NCBI RefSeq assembly: GCF_004331675.1
Contig: NZ_SJSN01000010.1
Span: 62,001 to 126,000 of the forward strand
Source: Pedobacter frigidisoli
Lineage (GTDB): Bacteria > Bacteroidota > Bacteroidia > Sphingobacteriales > Sphingobacteriaceae
DNA length: 64,000 nt
Direction: 5' to 3'
Below the pieces are notes generated by a model. The model was not told the origin of the DNA. It saw nothing but the letters and a program-made list of their open reading frames with translations, and searched no databases. Shown here in pieces: positions 27,605-36,508 of the stretch. Position numbers and translations under genes: made by a program. The first letter of the stretch is position 1; the number at the start of each line of letters is the position of its first letter.

Positions 27605-27835
27605 TTATCCTCCAGAAAATGGTGGCATTATCGCAATAATATCATTGTTCCTTAATTCCTGGGTTGATTGAACAATGTCCTTATTCAGGGCAAGTTTATA
27701 TTTCATGCTCGCAAGATTTGGAAATAATTGTTCCAGATTTGTCTGCAATTCATCTGTGTTTGACGCTTCTACTTCAATCTTTTGATTTGGTATAAGTTCT
27801 GATATTTTTCCGAAGGTTACTAGTTCTATTTCCAT
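27605..27835 (-). CDS. moaD: Molybdopterin synthase sulfur carrier MoaD
   Basis: 76 residues, ubiquitin-like, ending in the diagnostic IIAIMPPFSGG with the terminal Gly-Gly that MoeB adenylates and thiolates. Other landmarks are TFGKISELIP at the start and YKLALNKDIVQ in the middle. It sits one base after the preceding stop and two before moeB, which is the natural order of the activation pathway. Confidence 0.95.
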   Translation of the reverse strand: MEIELVTFGKISELIPNQKIEVEASNTDELQTNLEQLFPNLASMKYKLALNKDIVQSTQELRNNDIIAIMPPFSGG

Positions 27836-27836
27836 T

Positions 27837-28334
27837 CTAATTTGCCTGCAAAATACTTATTTTATTTAACCCTTTAACAAATCGTCTCCCAGCTGCCAGG
27901 TCACCTGTAGAAATCATTGCTATATTCCCCTTCTCCGATTTTTTCGGATCGGTATCAAAACTTATCAGTATCAATATATTGTTCCCATCTTTAGCATTAA
28001 AGATTTCGTTCCATGAAAAAACGACCTTGTAGTTATCTGATGCAGTGAAGACCAGATAATACTCGCTCAGTCTTTTTGGGGACGGTTCATCAATGATTAT
28101 ATTCGATAGGATATCTTTCAGGGCAACACCTTTGATGTTCTTGATACTGCTCTTACGCTGTAAGAGGTGATCGAAAATTACCATACTATCCAGGCTGACC
28201 GTTTTGTACTGTGTCAATGATCCCAAATCAAATGTTGACTTGTTCTTTACTTTTCCATCGACAACAAATTGTTTGCTTTCCTGCGCTTTGGCGACAAGAT
28301 TTAAGAAAAGAAGAATAGGAAGAATGTATCTCAT
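27837..28334 (-). CDS. Secreted minimal sulfite-oxidase-fold protein without cofactor cysteine
   Basis: 165 residues with a signal peptide (MRYILPILLFLNLVAKAQ). The mature part follows the core of oxidoreductase molybdopterin-binding domains (PF00174): FVVDGKVKNKSTFDLGSL, IKGVALKDIL and KVVFSWNEIF. True sulfite oxidases bind molybdenum by a cysteine, but this sequence contains no cysteine at all. It may bind a pterin, or have become a chaperone or sensor. It lies inside the cofactor operon between the TauE permease and moaD, so a link to cofactor or molybdate handling at the envelope is likely. Confidence 0.65.
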   Translation of the reverse strand: MRYILPILLFLNLVAKAQESKQFVVDGKVKNKSTFDLGSLTQYKTVSLDSMVIFDHLLQRKSSIKNIKGVALKDILSNIIIDEPSPKRLSEYYLVFTASDNYKVVFSWNEIFNAKDGNNILILISFDTDPKKSEKGNIAMISTGDLAAGRRFVKGLNKISILQAN

Positions 28335-29075
28335 TTATGCCTGTGTAAATAATAATTTATAAGCGGCCAAGGCGAGCACGCAGGCCAATACGTTCTTCAG
28401 TACGGCTTGAGGAAACTTCAACGCACCAAAATAAGCGCCGCATATCCCGCCTAAGAATGCGATGGACACAAAAGTGAGCATGTCGGCATTGAAATAAAGT
28501 CCCTTGATTAACTGCCCAGCTAAACCTGCTAGCGAATTGACGAAAATAAAGGCTGCGCTAATGGCTGCAGTCTTTTTTTGATCGGCCCATTTCAGCAACA
28601 ATATCACTGGAGAGAGTATAATTCCCCCACCGATGCCGATCATACCCGATAGTAAACCAATTGTTCCGCCGATGACCAGGGAGAGCGGGATACTGGCCTT
28701 ATTAAAATCTTTCGGATCTGTATCTTCAAAGAAGAAAAATCGGATTACCGGAATTAGAAGCAAGACCCCCAATATCTTTTTATAGGCCGCACTTTCAATA
28801 GCCATAGTACCGCCCATGAAGGATAGTGGGATTGAGGCCGCGGCAAAAGGCCAGAACATTTTCCATTTAAAATGTCCTCCCCGGTAAAATTGAATGAATG
28901 AGGTAGAGGAAACAAAAAGATTTAATAGCAGAGCGGTTGGCTTCATAACGGCAGGTGAGATTGCAAAAATAGCCATTAGCGCCAGATAGCCGCTTGCACC
29001 TCCATGACCGACCGAGGCATAAAGAAAGGCCACGATGAAGAGTAGGATGTAAAACAGTAAAAAACTTTCTTGCAT
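28335..29075 (-). CDS. TauE/SafE-family (TSUP) membrane permease
   Basis: 246 residues with seven to eight hydrophobic helices. The first segment, FIVAFLYASVGHGGASGYLAL, and the mirrored segment LIGGTIGLLSGMIGIGGGIILSP in the second half are the twin TSUP signatures. Members export or import sulfite, sulfonates or sulfoacetate, and some other oxyanions. It lies in the cofactor operon with no modABC genes in view, so either sulfite export or oxyanion handling linked to molybdenum is possible; the sequence does not decide. The spacing to moeA is 3 bases. Confidence 0.85.
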   Translation of the reverse strand: MQESFLLFYILLFIVAFLYASVGHGGASGYLALMAIFAISPAVMKPTALLLNLFVSSTSFIQFYRGGHFKWKMFWPFAAASIPLSFMGGTMAIESAAYKKILGVLLLIPVIRFFFFEDTDPKDFNKASIPLSLVIGGTIGLLSGMIGIGGGIILSPVILLLKWADQKKTAAISAAFIFVNSLAGLAGQLIKGLYFNADMLTFVSIAFLGGICGAYFGALKFPQAVLKNVLACVLALAAYKLLFTQA

Positions 29076-29078
29076 GGG

Positions 29079-30257
29079 CTATTGGGGTAGGAGCAGAACA
29101 TCAACACCCTCACCTTGGTTAAAAGTTTGTTGTGTCTCACTTAAACAGATTAGACAATTCGATTGCGCAAAGGAGCTCAGGCGATAAGATTCTTGGGCGT
29201 TCAATGGCCTCACCATACCATTTTCATAGATACCCTTTAAGAAATGAGCAAGGCCTGCCGGTTTTTGATAGCCGAAGCTCAAACTTGCCTTTACAGTTAT
29301 TAGGGAGTTCTCTTTGCAGGCCAATCCTGCTAAAGCCGGTAAAACATAATTATAATAACAACTCAAAACTGAGGATGGATTCCCAGGCAGTCCAAAAATG
29401 AGCTTATTTTCCCTGGTGCCGAAAAATAGCGGTTTGCCCGGTTTCTGTCGCACTTTATGAAAGATCTGTTCGATTCCGCAATTCTTGGATGCCTCAATAA
29501 CAAAATCATAATCACCAACACTAACCCCTCCCGTGAGTAGGACAACATCATTGTTAACTAAAGCATTACTTAAGGTGTCTGTCAATTTATCTATCTCATC
29601 GACCACCCAAAAAAGTTCAATGTCCGTAATTCCCTGAATTTTCATTGCAGCAGATAGGGAATATGAATTGGATTCATAAACCTGACCGAAATCCAATGGT
29701 GTGCCGGGTTGTTTCAATTCGTTACCAGTAAGAATAATAGCTACTTTTGGCATCGGATAAACTTCAGCTTCGGTGATACCGATTCCTGCAAGAAAACCGA
29801 TCGCAGCAGGGCCAATTAAATCACCTTTCTGCATGGCCAATTCACCTGCCCTTATTTCCGAACCTTTCTCCCGAACATTCTTTCCGACTGAAAGTTGGGG
29901 ATCATCTAGCGTGATCCTGTTGTCGGATTTATCGATTTTTTCCTGCATCACAACGGTATCGGCGCCCTCGGGAAGCGGAGCCCCGGTAAATATACGGCTG
30001 GTCTCTCCATATTTTATTTCTAGATGGTGACCTGTGCCAGCGGCCATTTCACCAACCAGAATTAATTCACTTAACTTTTTATCGAAGCTGAATGCATAAC
30101 CGTCCATTGATGATTGTCTGAACGCCGGAATGTCGTAATGGGAGAAAACATCCTCAGCCAGCACATGACCGCAAAGCTGATGTAGTAACAGCCTTATTGG
30201 GCTAAGCGGGTAAACGTTTTCGGAAATGAGACCTTGGGCCTCTTGTACGCTAATCAT
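29079..30257 (-). CDS. moeA: Molybdopterin molybdotransferase MoeA
   Basis: 392 residues, the usual length. MoeA domains in order: ISVQEAQGLISENVYPL, the ASSMDGYA-like RQSSMDGYAF, GEMAAGTGHH, RIFTGAPLPEGADTVVMQE, the MogA-like domain with ILTGNELKQPG, VLLTGGVSVGDYDFV, KPGKPLFFGTRE and GLPGNPSSVLSCY, then the C-terminal beta-barrel. It inserts molybdate into adenylated molybdopterin from the MoaB domain of MoaCB. moaA lies 5 bases upstream. Confidence 0.95.
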   Translation of the reverse strand: MISVQEAQGLISENVYPLSPIRLLLHQLCGHVLAEDVFSHYDIPAFRQSSMDGYAFSFDKKLSELILVGEMAAGTGHHLEIKYGETSRIFTGAPLPEGADTVVMQEKIDKSDNRITLDDPQLSVGKNVREKGSEIRAGELAMQKGDLIGPAAIGFLAGIGITEAEVYPMPKVAIILTGNELKQPGTPLDFGQVYESNSYSLSAAMKIQGITDIELFWVVDEIDKLTDTLSNALVNNDVVLLTGGVSVGDYDFVIEASKNCGIEQIFHKVRQKPGKPLFFGTRENKLIFGLPGNPSSVLSCYYNYVLPALAGLACKENSLITVKASLSFGYQKPAGLAHFLKGIYENGMVRPLNAQESYRLSSFAQSNCLICLSETQQTFNQGEGVDVLLLPQ

Positions 30258-30262
30258 GTCCT

Positions 30263-31243
30263 CTAGCCTCCTATAGTAATCATACTTCGGTTTTTGATCG
30301 CCCCTGGGTCAATATGCTCAAAGTCGGTAATCAATTGCCCGCCCAATTCTTTCTTCTTACTCATGATAGATGCCCTGATAAGCGGCAAAATTTCTTCGTT
30401 GTTTCTAAGTGCAGAAAGTAGGTCTGTTTCCCCATTAGAGAAAAGGCAATTTTTTAGCTTACCATCAGCAGTCAGTCGCATGCGGTTACATGTACTGCAA
30501 AACGGTGCTGTCATTGTACTGATAATTGCAAATGAGCCCTCATGGCCTGGAATCATGAAATGTTTTGCCGTATCGTGAGGTGTTCCCTCAACGGGTAGAA
30601 CCGTAAAATCCCTTTCGATCCTGTTTAAGATTTCTTTTAGGGAAAATAACTTATTGCTGGTCCATTTATTGCCCGTAAAAGGCATAAACTCAATGAATCT
30701 GACCTGAATAGTGTTATGTTTTGTCCAGTCTATGAAATCCCGTATTTCGCCATCATTCAGCCCTTTCATCACAACCATGTTTATCTTGACACTGATTCTC
30801 TCCTGAAGCAGCAATTCGATATTACTGCGAACCTGATGAAACACATCGCGTCGGGTGATGAGCAGGAACTTTTCTGGCTGAAGTGTATCCAGACTGATAT
30901 TTATACTCTTAATACCCGCTTCCTTTAAGATGGGTAGCATTTCAGCTATTCTGGTCCCGTTTGTGGTAATCACCAGCTCTACAGGAAGCTTTCCCAATGC
31001 TGAGATAATGGCCGCAGCATCTTTCCTTACCAAAGGTTCACCTCCGGTCAAACGTATCTTCCTTACGCCCTGATCAACAAATATTTTCGCCAGCTTAATA
31101 ATTTCATCTGTCTGCATTAATCTTGATGCGGGTGTAAAATCATGATCTTCTTCCGGCATGCAGTAGAAACAGCGGAAATTACAGTTATCCGTTAAGGATA
31201 TCCTTAAGTAATCATGTACACGCCCAAAGGAATCTGCTATCAT
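30263..31243 (-). CDS. moaA: GTP 3',8-cyclase MoaA
   Basis: 326 residues. Radical SAM enzyme with the N-terminal cluster motif CNFRCFYC (C-x3-C-x2-C), the SAM-binding LTGGEPLVRKD, a conserved SINISLDTL and the second cluster near the end (CSTCNRMRLTADGK, then NCLF), which binds GTP in MoaA. The usual GG C-terminus is present (SMITIGG) and activates the enzyme. It starts the cofactor pathway with MoaC. It overlaps the preceding mocA-like gene by four bases. Confidence 0.96.
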   Translation of the reverse strand: MIADSFGRVHDYLRISLTDNCNFRCFYCMPEEDHDFTPASRLMQTDEIIKLAKIFVDQGVRKIRLTGGEPLVRKDAAAIISALGKLPVELVITTNGTRIAEMLPILKEAGIKSINISLDTLQPEKFLLITRRDVFHQVRSNIELLLQERISVKINMVVMKGLNDGEIRDFIDWTKHNTIQVRFIEFMPFTGNKWTSNKLFSLKEILNRIERDFTVLPVEGTPHDTAKHFMIPGHEGSFAIISTMTAPFCSTCNRMRLTADGKLKNCLFSNGETDLLSALRNNEEILPLIRASIMSKKKELGGQLITDFEHIDPGAIKNRSMITIGG

Positions 31244-31821
31244 TGTTCTTTAGTTAATTTATTATAATCTTCCTGTGTATCTACATCCAGTTGGCCCAAT
31301 GGAAAATCAATCGTTTCCATATCCGCTGAACTATCAAGTAAAATCGCTCTTGCGCCACTATCACCCTTTAAAGCCAGTAATGCAGCGAAGTATCTTTTAT
31401 CAAACAATACCGGCGTACCGGATATCCCTGAATAGCAACTGGCAATTATACCTTTCCCTGTTTTCTTCTTTTGCTCAAGGAGCGTTTCAAATATAGCAGT
31501 ACTGATGTATGGTTGATCAGAAACGGATAGGATTATATTTTCTAATTTCGCATTCACTTTTAATATATGCAATAGCCCTGTGGCAATACTTGACGAAATT
31601 CCCTCCACCCAGTTATCGTTAATGATATAATCTAGGTTCAGTTTTTTGATGAGTAGGGAGCTGTGTGCCCCCAATACGACAATAATTGGGCCCAAATTGG
31701 CTTTTATAGCCGCTTGGGATACAATATCTATCAGTAGTTTTCCATTAAAGTCTAGAAGCTGTTTCGGCCTGCCCAATCTCGAGGAACTTCCTGCGGCTAA
31801 TATAATTATTCCTGTTTTCAT
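31240..31821 (-). CDS. mocA: MocA-like molybdenum cofactor cytidylyltransferase
   Basis: 193 residues, NTP-transferase fold. The start MKTGIIILAAGSSSRLGRPK is the nucleotide loop of MobA/MocA proteins; VSDQPYI and GTPVLFDKRYFAAL follow. MocA makes the cytosine dinucleotide form needed by xanthine-dehydrogenase-family enzymes such as PaoABC. That agrees with the XdhC gene beside it and the two hydroxylases upstream, so I prefer MocA over MobA (guanylyl form). It overlaps xdhC by four bases. Confidence 0.85.
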   Translation of the reverse strand: MKTGIIILAAGSSSRLGRPKQLLDFNGKLLIDIVSQAAIKANLGPIIVVLGAHSSLLIKKLNLDYIINDNWVEGISSSIATGLLHILKVNAKLENIILSVSDQPYISTAIFETLLEQKKKTGKGIIASCYSGISGTPVLFDKRYFAALLALKGDSGARAILLDSSADMETIDFPLGQLDVDTQEDYNKLTKEQ

Positions 31822-32927
31822 CCTTGATTATGGATATGTATCGGCTCTTTTTTATTCTTTAACCGGATGCCAGATGCACCGGAAAAAACCGCCTTGATTT
31901 CTGCAACAATGGCGACTGCGATTTCTTCTGCAGTTTCAGCGCCGATATCCAATCCAATTGGGCCGTGTATCCTCTCCTGATTTTCCACCGTATTCAATGC
32001 CAGTTCATCAAGCATCCTGATCAGCTTCTTTTTTGGCCCCAGGGTGCCGATGTATAACACCTGAGTTGGGATTAACCTCTTTAGCAGATCCAGATCATAA
32101 TTATAGTTATGGGTCATCAGTACAAATGCCGTATGGGCGTCAATATCAACCTGCCTTACAAGTTCCCCCGGGTTGGCTATAAGGACGTGGTTCGCACATG
32201 GAAAACGTTGTGTCGTTGCATGTGCAGGTCTGCCGTCTGCAATGATGGTTTCCCAGCCCAAGGTATTCGCTATGGATGATAATGGCTGGGCATCGTTTCC
32301 CGCTCCTGCGATAATCAAGCGTAATGGGGGAGGAATAAACTCCAGAAAGGCCTCATATTCACTCCCCTCGATCGAATAGGTTTCAAATCGCGATATTTTT
32401 AGCTTCAGCACATCGAAAGCATCATTCTTTAATGAACCGGAAATCTCAGAAGATACTTTTTCTAGAACATTATCGCCTATAAAGGACATTACCGTACCAG
32501 GTTGGTTCTTGTTTTCAATTGAGAAGAGCGTTGCCACTACGCAGTCTTCCCGTTTGCCGTTGGCCGCCATCAACAATTCAATAGGATTAAGCCTTTCGCC
32601 GACTAAAATGGGTTCAAATAGAATGTGTACAATGCCATTGCAGCCAAGTTGTACCCCAAATTTTGCATCATCCTCATCAGTTGTATCATAGACGACCAGC
32701 TTATTCTCCTGTTGATAGATTGCTGAAAGCGCCTTTCGCAGCGCATCTCCCTCCAGGCAACCACCGCTAATGGCACCGGTTAATATGCCATCTTCCGTAA
32801 TAAGCATTCTGGCGCCAGGCCGTCTGTATGAAGACCCCTCTACCTTGACAACCGTTGCCAGCGCCATCCGGAGTGTTCCGCTTACGGCTTTATGGTAGGC
32901 TCTCAAAATATCTGAAATCTCTTTCAT
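31818..32927 (-). CDS. xdhC: XdhC/CoxI-family maturation factor
   Basis: 369 residues with an N-terminal XdhC domain (TVVKVEGSSYRRPGARMLI, TGAISGGCLEGDALRKAL, YDTTDEDDAKFGVQLGCNG) and a C-terminal Rossmann domain (LRLIIAGAGNDAQPL, then TLGPKKKLIRML). XdhC binds the cytidylated cofactor, aids its sulfuration and inserts it into the hydroxylase subunit. This is the first gene of the ten-gene operon, so the promoter lies just upstream in 32928-33226 or earlier. Confidence 0.92.
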   Translation of the reverse strand: MKEISDILRAYHKAVSGTLRMALATVVKVEGSSYRRPGARMLITEDGILTGAISGGCLEGDALRKALSAIYQQENKLVVYDTTDEDDAKFGVQLGCNGIVHILFEPILVGERLNPIELLMAANGKREDCVVATLFSIENKNQPGTVMSFIGDNVLEKVSSEISGSLKNDAFDVLKLKISRFETYSIEGSEYEAFLEFIPPPLRLIIAGAGNDAQPLSSIANTLGWETIIADGRPAHATTQRFPCANHVLIANPGELVRQVDIDAHTAFVLMTHNYNYDLDLLKRLIPTQVLYIGTLGPKKKLIRMLDELALNTVENQERIHGPIGLDIGAETAEEIAVAIVAEIKAVFSGASGIRLKNKKEPIHIHNQG

Positions 32928-32945
32928 TGTCCCAATTGTTAAATT

Positions 32946-33070
32946 TCAGCAATATACCAATCCCTGTTTAAAATCATTGAACACTTCCCAATAGGAAGGT
33001 AATTTTCTGACACGTTTCTCGGTCAGATCAAATACATGGCGCAAGGGCAAAGGGGGTAGGCCATGCTTGT
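32946..33070 (-). pseudogene. C-terminal remnant of a third molybdenum hydroxylase large subunit
   Basis: An open minus-strand stretch with no start ends at the stop at 32948-32946. It contains GLPPLPLRHVFDLTEKRVRKLP, very like the end of xanthine-dehydrogenase-family subunits (G-E-P-x-x-P-P-x-A-P-A-...-A-I-F-x-A-T-G-K-R-I-R-x-L-P). Both complete genes here end similarly (ATGKRINKLP at 33227 and ATGKRVRSLP at 37954). It is probably the tail of a lost paralogue, left by deletion between xdhC and the first hydroxylase operon. Confidence 0.45.
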
Positions 33071-33226
33071 TAAATTCTCCAGCATCTTAATCATCCTCCC
33101 CCATATTAATCAAAATGGGAGGGATGTCGTCTATCCTTGACATCCTATAACCATAAAGATTTTGCTGCTCAATCAGTTCATCCCCAAATGCTATCCCATG
33201 AATGATTAATCTGTCCAATGCTATTT

Positions 33227-35464
33227 TTAAAATAGCTCATCGAAATGTATCGGTAGTTTATTGATACGTTTACCCGTTGCATGATAAATGGCATTTGAAA
33301 TTGCTGCAGGCATTGCAACAAGGCCGATTTCTCCCACACCCTTTGTTCCAATTTCATTTATTAGGTCATCTTTCTCCTCTGTGAAGATCACCTCAAGTTC
33401 TCCTATATCCGCATGCACGGGTATATGGTATTCGCCCAGGTTTGCATTGATATATTTGCCTAGTCTGGCGTCCATAATGGTTTCCTCGTGCAGCGTCTTA
33501 CTGATACCCCAGATCATCGATCCGAGAATTTGACTCCTTGCCGTTTTCGGGTTGATGATCTTTCCTGCCGCTACGGCAGTAACGGCCCTGGTTACCGTAA
33601 CTACACCCAGGTCCTTGTCTACCTCGACCTCGACAAAAGATGCACTATGGGTAGCCAGACTATATTTTCTGAGCTTTAGCACATGTGGCTTACCCATGTT
33701 GGTGGTTTTTATTGGGCGTCCTGCGTTAAATGCAATAATCTCCTTTAGGGAGATAAATGTTTTCATGTCTTCTTTTAAAAGCAAGTTCCCCCCTTTGAAA
33801 ACAACCTGTTCGGCTGCTACATTTTTAAAAGGGGAGTCTTTCATCTCACCAGCTTTCCTCACCAGCTTTTTTCTAAGCGCCCTAGCTGCGATTACGATTG
33901 CCACTCCTGTTGAGGAGGTTGTTGCAGAACCGCCCTGAAACATTGAAAAGGGCTTTTTGCTATCTCCGTAACGAAAATCTACGTCTGCTATGTTAAGGCC
34001 AAGTTCATCTGCCGCGATTTGGGTCATTATGGTCAATGTCCCGGTTCCAATATCTGTTGTGGCATTGTTTAGTATAAGTTTTCCATCCGCGCTGATCATT
34101 GCCTCCACTCGTGCCGGAAACTGAAAGGCATCCCAAATTCCCGTTGCCATTCCATAACCTACCAACTTATTCCCTCGGGCCATACTTCCAGGCTCTGGCG
34201 AGCGTTTATCCCATCCAAATTTTTCGGCGGCTTCGAGATAACATGCCCGGAGCGCCTTGCTTGTATAGGGCTTTTCTGCCGATGGGTCCATGTCCGAGTA
34301 GTTAATTAAGCGCAGATCAAGCGGATCGATCTTGAGTTTATAGGATAGCTCATCCATTGTACACTCAATAGCATGCAGGGCTGTACTTCCTCCTGGGGCC
34401 CGCATGTCCATTGGCGTATAAACATCCAATGGAATAAGGTGATGTTCAAATAATGTATTCGGCGCAGCATAAAGGCGGTGACTCCACGAAGCTGTGGGCT
34501 CTGTATAATCCTCGAAGTTTGAGGTCTCTGCGAAAACCTCATGGCCAAGGGCTGTTATCCTGCCATTTATATCTGATGCGAATCGCAACTTTTGGATTGC
34601 CGGCGGGCGATGACTGAATGAGAACATCTGCTTCCGGTCTAGCACCACACGCACATTACGTTTAAGGTGAAGTGCGGCCATTACACAGAGAAAAAGCTGA
34701 TATTGGGGACGAAGTCCTGAGCCGAACGCACCCCCGACAAAAGGCGCCAGTACCCTGACATCCTTGTAGCGAAGCCCAAAAAGATTCGCTACAAAAAGTT
34801 GGTTGTTAATAGTGCCCTGTGTCTTATCATAGATCGTTAGTTTTCCGTTTCCCTCAAATATTGTTGTTGTCGCGAAAAGCTCAATAGGATTGTGGTGTTC
34901 GGTACCATGCTGAAATTCAGATTCAACCTTAATTGCAGCATTTTCAAAAGCATTTTCAAAGTCTCCCGTAGGGGGAGGGGGAGGTGGTTTCAATGCTGTT
35001 GCAAAACCCTTTTTAGCAGGTCTTGCCCTTGTAAGGTTATCCTTCAGGACCGTTTGAAAATCTTGCTCCTCAAACTTGAAAATGATCTGGGTTGAGCCAT
35101 ACCTTGCCGTTTCGAAATCTTTGGCGATGATTAGTGCGATTGGCTGACCGTTGTACAGGATGTTTTCATCATATAACGGTTTAAAGACCGTACCAGGTGG
35201 GGCATCCATGTCCGTATACTGTAGATCGAACCATGCTAATTTTGGGCGATTTTTATGAGAGATGACCTCGACAACGCCCGGTATATCGATCACTTTGGTG
35301 ATATCAATGTCAATAATCCTACCTTTGGTGATTGGGCTGCTAACAACGTATCCATGAAGTAGGTTGTCGGCCTGATATTCAGCCGCATATTTTGCCATAC
35401 CAGTCACCTTTTCCCTGCCCTCTAGTCGGCTGATCGGTTTGCCTACAATTTTGTCTATTCCCAT
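33227..35464 (-). CDS. PaoC/YagR-like aldehyde oxidoreductase molybdenum subunit, operon A
   Basis: 745 residues, xanthine-dehydrogenase family. It opens with the usual VTGMAKYAAEYQADNLLHGY and PGVVEVISHKN, continues through HRPPAIQKLRF and QGGSATTSSTGVAI, and ends with KGVGEIGLVAMPAAISNAI, where the glutamate is the catalytic base. It binds the cytosine-dinucleotide form of the cofactor and hydroxylates aldehydes or N-heterocycles. The FAD and iron-sulfur subunits precede it in the operon, the PaoABC gene order. No Tat signal is seen here or in its iron-sulfur partner, so it should be cytoplasmic. Confidence 0.92.
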   Translation of the reverse strand: MGIDKIVGKPISRLEGREKVTGMAKYAAEYQADNLLHGYVVSSPITKGRIIDIDITKVIDIPGVVEVISHKNRPKLAWFDLQYTDMDAPPGTVFKPLYDENILYNGQPIALIIAKDFETARYGSTQIIFKFEEQDFQTVLKDNLTRARPAKKGFATALKPPPPPPTGDFENAFENAAIKVESEFQHGTEHHNPIELFATTTIFEGNGKLTIYDKTQGTINNQLFVANLFGLRYKDVRVLAPFVGGAFGSGLRPQYQLFLCVMAALHLKRNVRVVLDRKQMFSFSHRPPAIQKLRFASDINGRITALGHEVFAETSNFEDYTEPTASWSHRLYAAPNTLFEHHLIPLDVYTPMDMRAPGGSTALHAIECTMDELSYKLKIDPLDLRLINYSDMDPSAEKPYTSKALRACYLEAAEKFGWDKRSPEPGSMARGNKLVGYGMATGIWDAFQFPARVEAMISADGKLILNNATTDIGTGTLTIMTQIAADELGLNIADVDFRYGDSKKPFSMFQGGSATTSSTGVAIVIAARALRKKLVRKAGEMKDSPFKNVAAEQVVFKGGNLLLKEDMKTFISLKEIIAFNAGRPIKTTNMGKPHVLKLRKYSLATHSASFVEVEVDKDLGVVTVTRAVTAVAAGKIINPKTARSQILGSMIWGISKTLHEETIMDARLGKYINANLGEYHIPVHADIGELEVIFTEEKDDLINEIGTKGVGEIGLVAMPAAISNAIYHATGKRINKLPIHFDELF

Positions 35465-35488
35465 ATCAATATATCTGTATGTTGGATT

Positions 35489-36508
35489 TTAAGCAGATGG
35501 CTGTGCACCGGGCAGTTGTGACTCAGGCTTCAGGGCCATTAAGCCATTCCTGATAATTGCCTTTTTGGCAAGCTTGATCTTGAAATCGTTGTGCCCGAAT
35601 CCTTTTGCCTCCTTTAGGATAAGATCTGCCGCACCTGCAAAATTTTCAGCATTTGCCTCCCTGCCCTTTAAAAATGCCTCAGCGGATAAAGACCGCCAAG
35701 GTTTGTGTGCTACACCACCAAGGGCAATCCTGGCCTCTAGAATTCTATTACCATCAAGGGCCAATCCTGTGGCTACCGAAACCAGGGCAAAGGCATAAGA
35801 ATGTCTATCACGGAGTTTTAGATAAGCGTAATTCGTTGCAAAACCTTTTTCAGGCACTTTAATAGCCGTTATTAATTCACCTTCTTTTAAGTTGTTATCC
35901 AAGTGGGGCGTGTCTCCCGGCAGTCGATGGAAATCAGCAAAGGCAATGCTCCGATTACCTTCAGGTCCAGTGACGTTTACAACTGCATCCAATGCAGCTA
36001 ATGCCACACACATATCAGAGGGAAAGACTGCTATACAATGTTCACTTGTTCCTAAAATGGCATGCATTCTGTTATACCCGCTCATCGCTGGGCAACCAGA
36101 TCCTGGAATTCTTTTATTACAGGGAACCTCGTGGTCATAGAAATAATAACATCGTGTTCGTTGCAATAGATTACCTCCGTTTGTAGCCATGTTTCGAATC
36201 TGCGGAGACGCACCGGCCAAGATTGCCCGAGAAAGCAAGGGATAATTTTGTTCAACTATAGGATGGTAGGCAGTTTCTGCATTCCTGACGCCCGCACCTA
36301 TCATGAGTACGCCATCCTCAAGCAGCCTAATTTCTGAGAGTTCCGTAAGGTGGTTAATGTCGATAAGCTGAGATGGATTGGTGATATTATATTTCCATAG
36401 GTCTAATAAGTTCGTCCCACCAGCGACAAATGTTGTCGTTCCATCTGCCCTGGCCAGACTTAATGCCTCAGGGATATCTTTGGCCTGTTTATATTCAAAG
36501 CTATTCAT
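35489..36508 (-). CDS. PaoB/YagS-like FAD and [4Fe-4S] subunit, operon A
   Basis: 339 residues from the ATG at 36508 (MNSFEYKQAKDIPEAL), which overlaps the previous stop by 8 bases; a longer frame to 36544 is less likely. The FAD-binding PCMH domain has TFVAGGTNLLDLWKYNITNP and SPQIRNMATNGGNLLQRTRC. The inserted cysteine motif C-x-Y-F-Y-x-x-x-x-x-C-N...GSGC is the extra [4Fe-4S] site known from PaoB. It passes electrons from the iron-sulfur subunit to an acceptor. Confidence 0.9.
   Translation of the reverse strand: MNSFEYKQAKDIPEALSLARADGTTTFVAGGTNLLDLWKYNITNPSQLIDINHLTELSEIRLLEDGVLMIGAGVRNAETAYHPIVEQNYPLLSRAILAGASPQIRNMATNGGNLLQRTRCYYFYDHEVPCNKRIPGSGCPAMSGYNRMHAILGTSEHCIAVFPSDMCVALAALDAVVNVTGPEGNRSIAFADFHRLPGDTPHLDNNLKEGELITAIKVPEKGFATNYAYLKLRDRHSYAFALVSVATGLALDGNRILEARIALGGVAHKPWRSLSAEAFLKGREANAENFAGAADLILKEAKGFGHNDFKIKLAKKAIIRNGLMALKPESQLPGAQPSA

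Noticed and set aside
33090..33130. Molybdenum-cofactor riboswitch or strong terminator downstream of operon A
   Set aside because: CTCCCCCAT and ATGGGAGGG form only an imperfect stem; none of the further helices of the cofactor riboswitch are visible.
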